A DNA stretch of 64,000 nucleotides from JACWAE01 sp963847595. Its GTDB lineage: Bacteria; Chloroflexota; Dehalococcoidia; SZUA-161. The position numbers and the translations under genes were made by a program. This document shows, piece by piece, positions 61,153-64,000 of the stretch (position 1 is its first letter; each line of letters begins with the position of its first letter). The notes under the pieces were generated by a model. That model was not told where the DNA came from and made no database searches. It worked only from the letters and a program-made list of their open reading frames with translations. The stretch covers positions 1,674,001 to 1,738,000 of the forward strand of contig CAWKAJ010000002.1 in the NCBI GenBank assembly GCA_963847595.1, read 5' to 3'.

Positions 61153-61359
61153 TCAGTTGGCAGGCTCCAAACAATCGGCAGGCACCCAAGCCTGGTAGCC
61201 TTTAAGATTTCGAGTTATCCCGCCGTCGAGTTTAACAAGATATTCATCAAGGTGCTCTTTGGTAGGTAAGGCTACGACATCGCCAGTTTGATGTTGTAGC
61301 ATCGGATCGGCAAGAAAATCGCTGGTTATCCTTACGTAGTCTTCCATCTTGAATTTCAC
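61153..61359 (-). CDS. small hypothetical protein
   Basis: 68 residues from a GTG at 61357-61359, chosen because GGAGG stands 7 nt upstream (the ATG at 61347 is next). Sequence MEDYVRITSDFLADPMLQHQ and later LPTKEHLDEYLVKLDGG suggests a small beta-barrel. It follows the 61407-61604 gene on the same strand after 47 nt. Family not recognised. Confidence 0.6.
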   Translation of the reverse strand: MKFKMEDYVRITSDFLADPMLQHQTGDVVALPTKEHLDEYLVKLDGGITRNLKGYQAWVPADCLEPAN

Positions 61360-61406
61360 TTCCCGACCTCCGTAAAAGTCAGCAGGTTGCCCCAAATGCT
61401 AATTGC

Positions 61407-61604
61407 TTAGCCGCCTCGTTTGCGGCTATTTCCGTTTGAATCAAATTTAGCCTCGAACCATTTCTTGTTAACCCATCGGTGCCTTTTACAGGCGCTGAGC
61501 ATGGTCGCTTTGTTAGAGGCCATTGTTGAATTACAGATTGGGCAGTGCTTGTTTTCCGTTATTTTAAGTTCGCCCCGATCCAATGCTTCCTTTACCCAGC
61601 CCAT
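61407..61604 (-). CDS. small zinc-binding-like protein
   Basis: 65 residues. CPICNSTMASNKATMLSACK and the following RHRW provide three Cys and a His in zinc-finger spacing; the C-terminus is basic (SRKRGG). A GAGGAGGG ribosome site lies about 6 nt before the ATG. Function unknown; nucleic-acid binding is plausible. Confidence 0.6.
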   Translation of the reverse strand: MGWVKEALDRGELKITENKHCPICNSTMASNKATMLSACKRHRWVNKKWFEAKFDSNGNSRKRGG

Positions 61605-61688
61605 AGTTGCCCTCCTCGACTTTGCCCCACTTTTCCAGAAGTCGGCTACTGTAAGTTTGATGAATTAGCATCGTGCATAATGTTAGGT

Positions 61689-61871
61689 CTACTTTATAAA
61701 CTGTACCCTGAAAAATTTACTAGTTCTGGCCAGTATCCACTCCCTAACAGCTGAGTCCTTTTGCTTTTCCGGTAAATCCCATTTTGGATTGACTTCAATG
61801 ATCACCGCTATGCGGCTGCCCTTTACCTTGGCACCTGTGACCTTGCCCCTAAACCCTGTGACACGCTCCAT
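61689..61871 (-). CDS. small hypothetical protein, start uncertain
   Basis: 60 residues, beginning MERVTGFRGKVTGAKVKGSR. There is no ribosome site before the ATG, and the frame continues upstream with plausible protein (EPVSGTAKDNLDRAKSE) to a stop near 61936 without a standard start, so the gene may have lost its 5' end. Confidence 0.4.
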   Translation of the reverse strand: MERVTGFRGKVTGAKVKGSRIAVIIEVNPKWDLPEKQKDSAVREWILARTSKFFRVQFIK

Positions 61872-61954
61872 TTCAGACTTGGCTCTATCCAGATTATCTT
61901 TTGCCGTACCGCTAACAGGTTCTAAGTAGACAATCTAAAAGCTACCTCTTTTCC

Positions 61955-63166
61955 TTATAGGTGGTCTAGGCTGTAGCGTGCTTCGACATGGTTTGGGTTG
62001 ATTCTTAGGGCCTCTTTGTACTCAGTAATGGCGTCATGTGGCTGGCCCTTTTCCATATAGGCAAGGCCTAGGTTATTGTGAGCCTCAGCGTAGTTTGGGT
62101 CGATCCTGAGGGCCTGTTTGTACTCAGTAATGGCCTCATCCAGCCTGCCCTGATAACGGTAGGCAAGGCCTAGGCCAGTGTGAGCCTTAGCGTAGTTTGG
62201 GTTGATCCTTATGGCCTGTTTGTACTCCCTAATGGCGTCATGTGGCTGGCCCTTTTCCATATATGCAAAGCCCAGGTTATTGTCAGCCTCAGCGTAGTTT
62301 GGGTCGATCCTGAGGGCCTCTTTGTACTCAGTAATGGCCTCATCCAGCCTGCGCTGATAACGGTAGGCAAGGCCTAGGTTATTGTGAGCCTCAGCATGGT
62401 TTGGGTCGATCCTTATGGCCTGTTTGTACTCAGTAATGGCCTCATTCAGCCTGCCCTGATAACGGTAGGCAAGGCCTAGGCCAGTGTGAGCCTTAGCGTA
62501 GTTTGGGTTGATCCTTATGGCCTGTTTGTACTCAGTAATGGCCTCATCCAGCCTGCCCTGATAACGGTAGGCAAGGCCCAAGTTGTGGTGCGCCATGGCC
62601 TGGTTCGGATCGATCCTTATTGCTTCTTTATATTCCTTTACCGCCTCATCTAGCCTACCCTGAGCATAGTAGGCGATCCCCAGATTCTTGTGCGCCATGG
62701 CGTGGTTCGGATTGATCCTTATTGCTTCTTTATATTCCTTTATCGCCTCATCTACAAAGCCCTGAGTATAGTAGGCGTACCCCAGATTGTTGTGCGCCAT
62801 GGCGTGGTTCGGATCGATCCTTATTGCTTCTTTCCATTCCTTTACCGCCTCATCTACGAAGCCCTGAGTATAGTAGGCGTACCCCAAATTGTTGTGCGCC
62901 ATGGCGTGGTTCGGATCGATCCTTATTGCTTCTTTATATTCCTTTGCCGCCTCATCTAGCCTACCCTGAGCATAGTAGGCAATCCCCAGATCCCAGTGTG
63001 CATCGGCGTGGTTCGGATCGATCCTTATTGCTTCTTTATATTCCTTTACCGCCTCATCTAGCCTACCCTGAGCATAGTAGGCATTCCCCCATTTCATATG
63101 CGCCCTGACATCGTTTGAGCTATTATCAGGTTTTTCCTCATGCATTCGATCAAATGTACCCATCAC
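61955..63166 (-). CDS. TPR-repeat protein with 11 near-identical units
   Basis: 403 residues. After an about 20-residue leader there are eleven 34-residue tetratricopeptide units of the form AHxNLGxAYxxQGRLDEAI followed by xEYKEAIRIDPNH, then a partial twelfth. The units are nearly identical at DNA level too (102-bp period), showing recent expansion. TPR superhelices bind proteins; no catalytic or membrane segment is present. The N-terminal units (AYYAQGRLDEAVKEYKEA) and C-terminal units (AYRYQGRLDEAITEYKQ, AYMEKGQPHDA) form two sub-types. Confidence 0.92.
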   Translation of the reverse strand: MMGTFDRMHEEKPDNSSNDVRAHMKWGNAYYAQGRLDEAVKEYKEAIRIDPNHADAHWDLGIAYYAQGRLDEAAKEYKEAIRIDPNHAMAHNNLGYAYYTQGFVDEAVKEWKEAIRIDPNHAMAHNNLGYAYYTQGFVDEAIKEYKEAIRINPNHAMAHKNLGIAYYAQGRLDEAVKEYKEAIRIDPNQAMAHHNLGLAYRYQGRLDEAITEYKQAIRINPNYAKAHTGLGLAYRYQGRLNEAITEYKQAIRIDPNHAEAHNNLGLAYRYQRRLDEAITEYKEALRIDPNYAEADNNLGFAYMEKGQPHDAIREYKQAIRINPNYAKAHTGLGLAYRYQGRLDEAITEYKQALRIDPNYAEAHNNLGLAYMEKGQPHDAITEYKEALRINPNHVEARYSLDHL

Positions 63167-63331
63167 TCAATCCCCAATGATTTTGTTTGCGATTTTGGCC
63201 TTAAGTGGCATCCTAATCGTAGTATCGGTTTGTGCAAGATTCTACCGCGAAATGTATAATACCGCCACGCTTGGAATATAAATACCTACTCCCACAAATA
63301 GCGTAGGTTTTGGGGATGTCCCAATCCCAGC

Positions 63332-63949
63332 TTACTTCGGCTTCGCTTTGGCCTTGGCCCCAGTAAGTATCTCGTCAATTATCCCATACTCCATCGCAGC
63401 CTGAGCACTCATAAAGTAGTCGCGGTCGGTATCACGAGCGATCTTTTCCATAGCCTGCCCACTGTGTTTCGCCAGAATAGAGCGGATGACATCCTGCTCC
63501 CTCAATATCTCCTTGGCGGCGATAGCTATATCTGACGCCGGGCCTCTGGCACCGCCCATCGCCTGATGCATGTGGATGGTGGAATTGGGCAGCGCGTAGC
63601 GCTTGCCCTTGGTGCCCGCAGCAAGCAACACAGTGGCCATGCTGGCTGCCAGCCCCACGCAGATGGTGGAGACATCGCAGCGGCTTAGCTGGATGGTATC
63701 ATAGATGGCCAGTCCCGCATTTATCTCACCGCCAGGACTATGTACATAGAGGCTGATGTCTTTATCGGGGTCTTCACGCTCCAGAAAGAGAAATTGAGCG
63801 ATTATCAGGTTGGCTATCTGGTCATTGATGGGTGTGCCCAGAAAGACGATGCGCTCCTTGAGCAACAGCGAGTAAATATCGAAGGCACGCTCCCCCCGCG
63901 CACTGCTTTCGATTACGAACGGGATGACGTTACTTGGTTGGTTCTCCAT
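63332..63949 (-). CDS. clpP: ATP-dependent Clp protease proteolytic subunit
   Basis: 205 residues. Catalytic Ser103 in GLAASMATVLL, His128 in STIHMHQ and Asp173 in ARDTDRDYFM are in place; the handle region and HSPGGEINAGLAIYDT are typical. Self-compartmentalised cytoplasmic serine protease that works with ClpX or ClpC. GGGGG lies upstream of the ATG. The upstream end of the window may hold the end of its usual neighbour tig, but only about 50 nt remain. Confidence 0.97.
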   Translation of the reverse strand: MENQPSNVIPFVIESSARGERAFDIYSLLLKERIVFLGTPINDQIANLIIAQFLFLEREDPDKDISLYVHSPGGEINAGLAIYDTIQLSRCDVSTICVGLAASMATVLLAAGTKGKRYALPNSTIHMHQAMGGARGPASDIAIAAKEILREQDVIRSILAKHSGQAMEKIARDTDRDYFMSAQAAMEYGIIDEILTGAKAKAKPK

Positions 63950-64000
63950 TCTCTTTTCCCCCTTCCGTTTCCATTGATACTTTGGGTTCCCCCTCCTTAG

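Noticed and set aside
61955..63166. CRISPR-like or satellite array
   Set aside because: The 102-bp period equals 34 codons and the translation is a perfect TPR series with no spacers; it is a coding repeat.

Overview
The window looks like chromosomal DNA of an anaerobic bacterium, most probably Chloroflexota of the Dehalococcoidia type. This is an inference from the style of RpoB/RpoC, the archaeal-type thymidylate synthase, the ADP-forming acyl-CoA ligase and CoA-transferase chemistry, and the many dispersed palindromic repeats; there is no rRNA gene to confirm it. No rRNA, tRNA or CRISPR array was seen.

Layout. 1-3.9 kb: end-truncated MFS transporter, a PadR-regulator/ABC-exporter operon and a transglutaminase-like protein. 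4-11.5 kb: an acyl-CoA cluster with a fused CoA-transferase, an ADP-forming acyl-CoA ligase alpha chain, a thiolase, and a second, split CoA-transferase; a complete 1286-bp insertion sequence sits inside it. 11.6-22.4 kb: GNAT acetyltransferase, rpoB (with a +1 frameshift in this sequence), rpoC, a strong terminator and a MEDS-PAS-PAS histidine kinase. 22.4-23.8 kb: a GlcD-type FAD oxidase.

24.2-31.9 kb is a type I restriction-modification operon (hsdM, fic, hsdS, a small gene, hsdR) with an internal Fic protein and its own repeat-rich promoter. 32-38.2 kb: valS, a zinc-ribbon protein with a long leader, and a pyridine nucleotide-disulfide oxidoreductase whose catalytic cysteine codon is TGA (candidate selenocysteine), followed by a PlsY-like gene and a duplicated tail of the oxidoreductase. 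38.3-40.8 kb: an AT-rich two-gene module, a GHKL ATPase with a C-terminal nuclease-like motif plus a small winged-helix membrane protein, which is a candidate defence system. 41-52.3 kb: housekeeping and conserved genes (DUF503, DUF1998 helicase, DUF72, two Rossmann LOG/SLOG proteins, thymidylate synthase, ArsA-type ATPase, beta-CASP nuclease, MarC).

52.4-56.3 kb is an accessory island: a large serine recombinase, an unrecognised 403-residue protein, a phased GGTAAAC repeat array and a truncated small gene. 56.3-64 kb: UPF0158, folE, an IS1380-like relic split by the second copy of the 1286-bp IS, several small genes, a candidate small RNA, an 11-unit TPR protein and clpP.

The best leads are the TGA-at-cysteine oxidoreductase (35976-37346), the GHKL/nuclease module (38351-40792), and the Fic protein embedded in the type I R-M operon (29011-30231).
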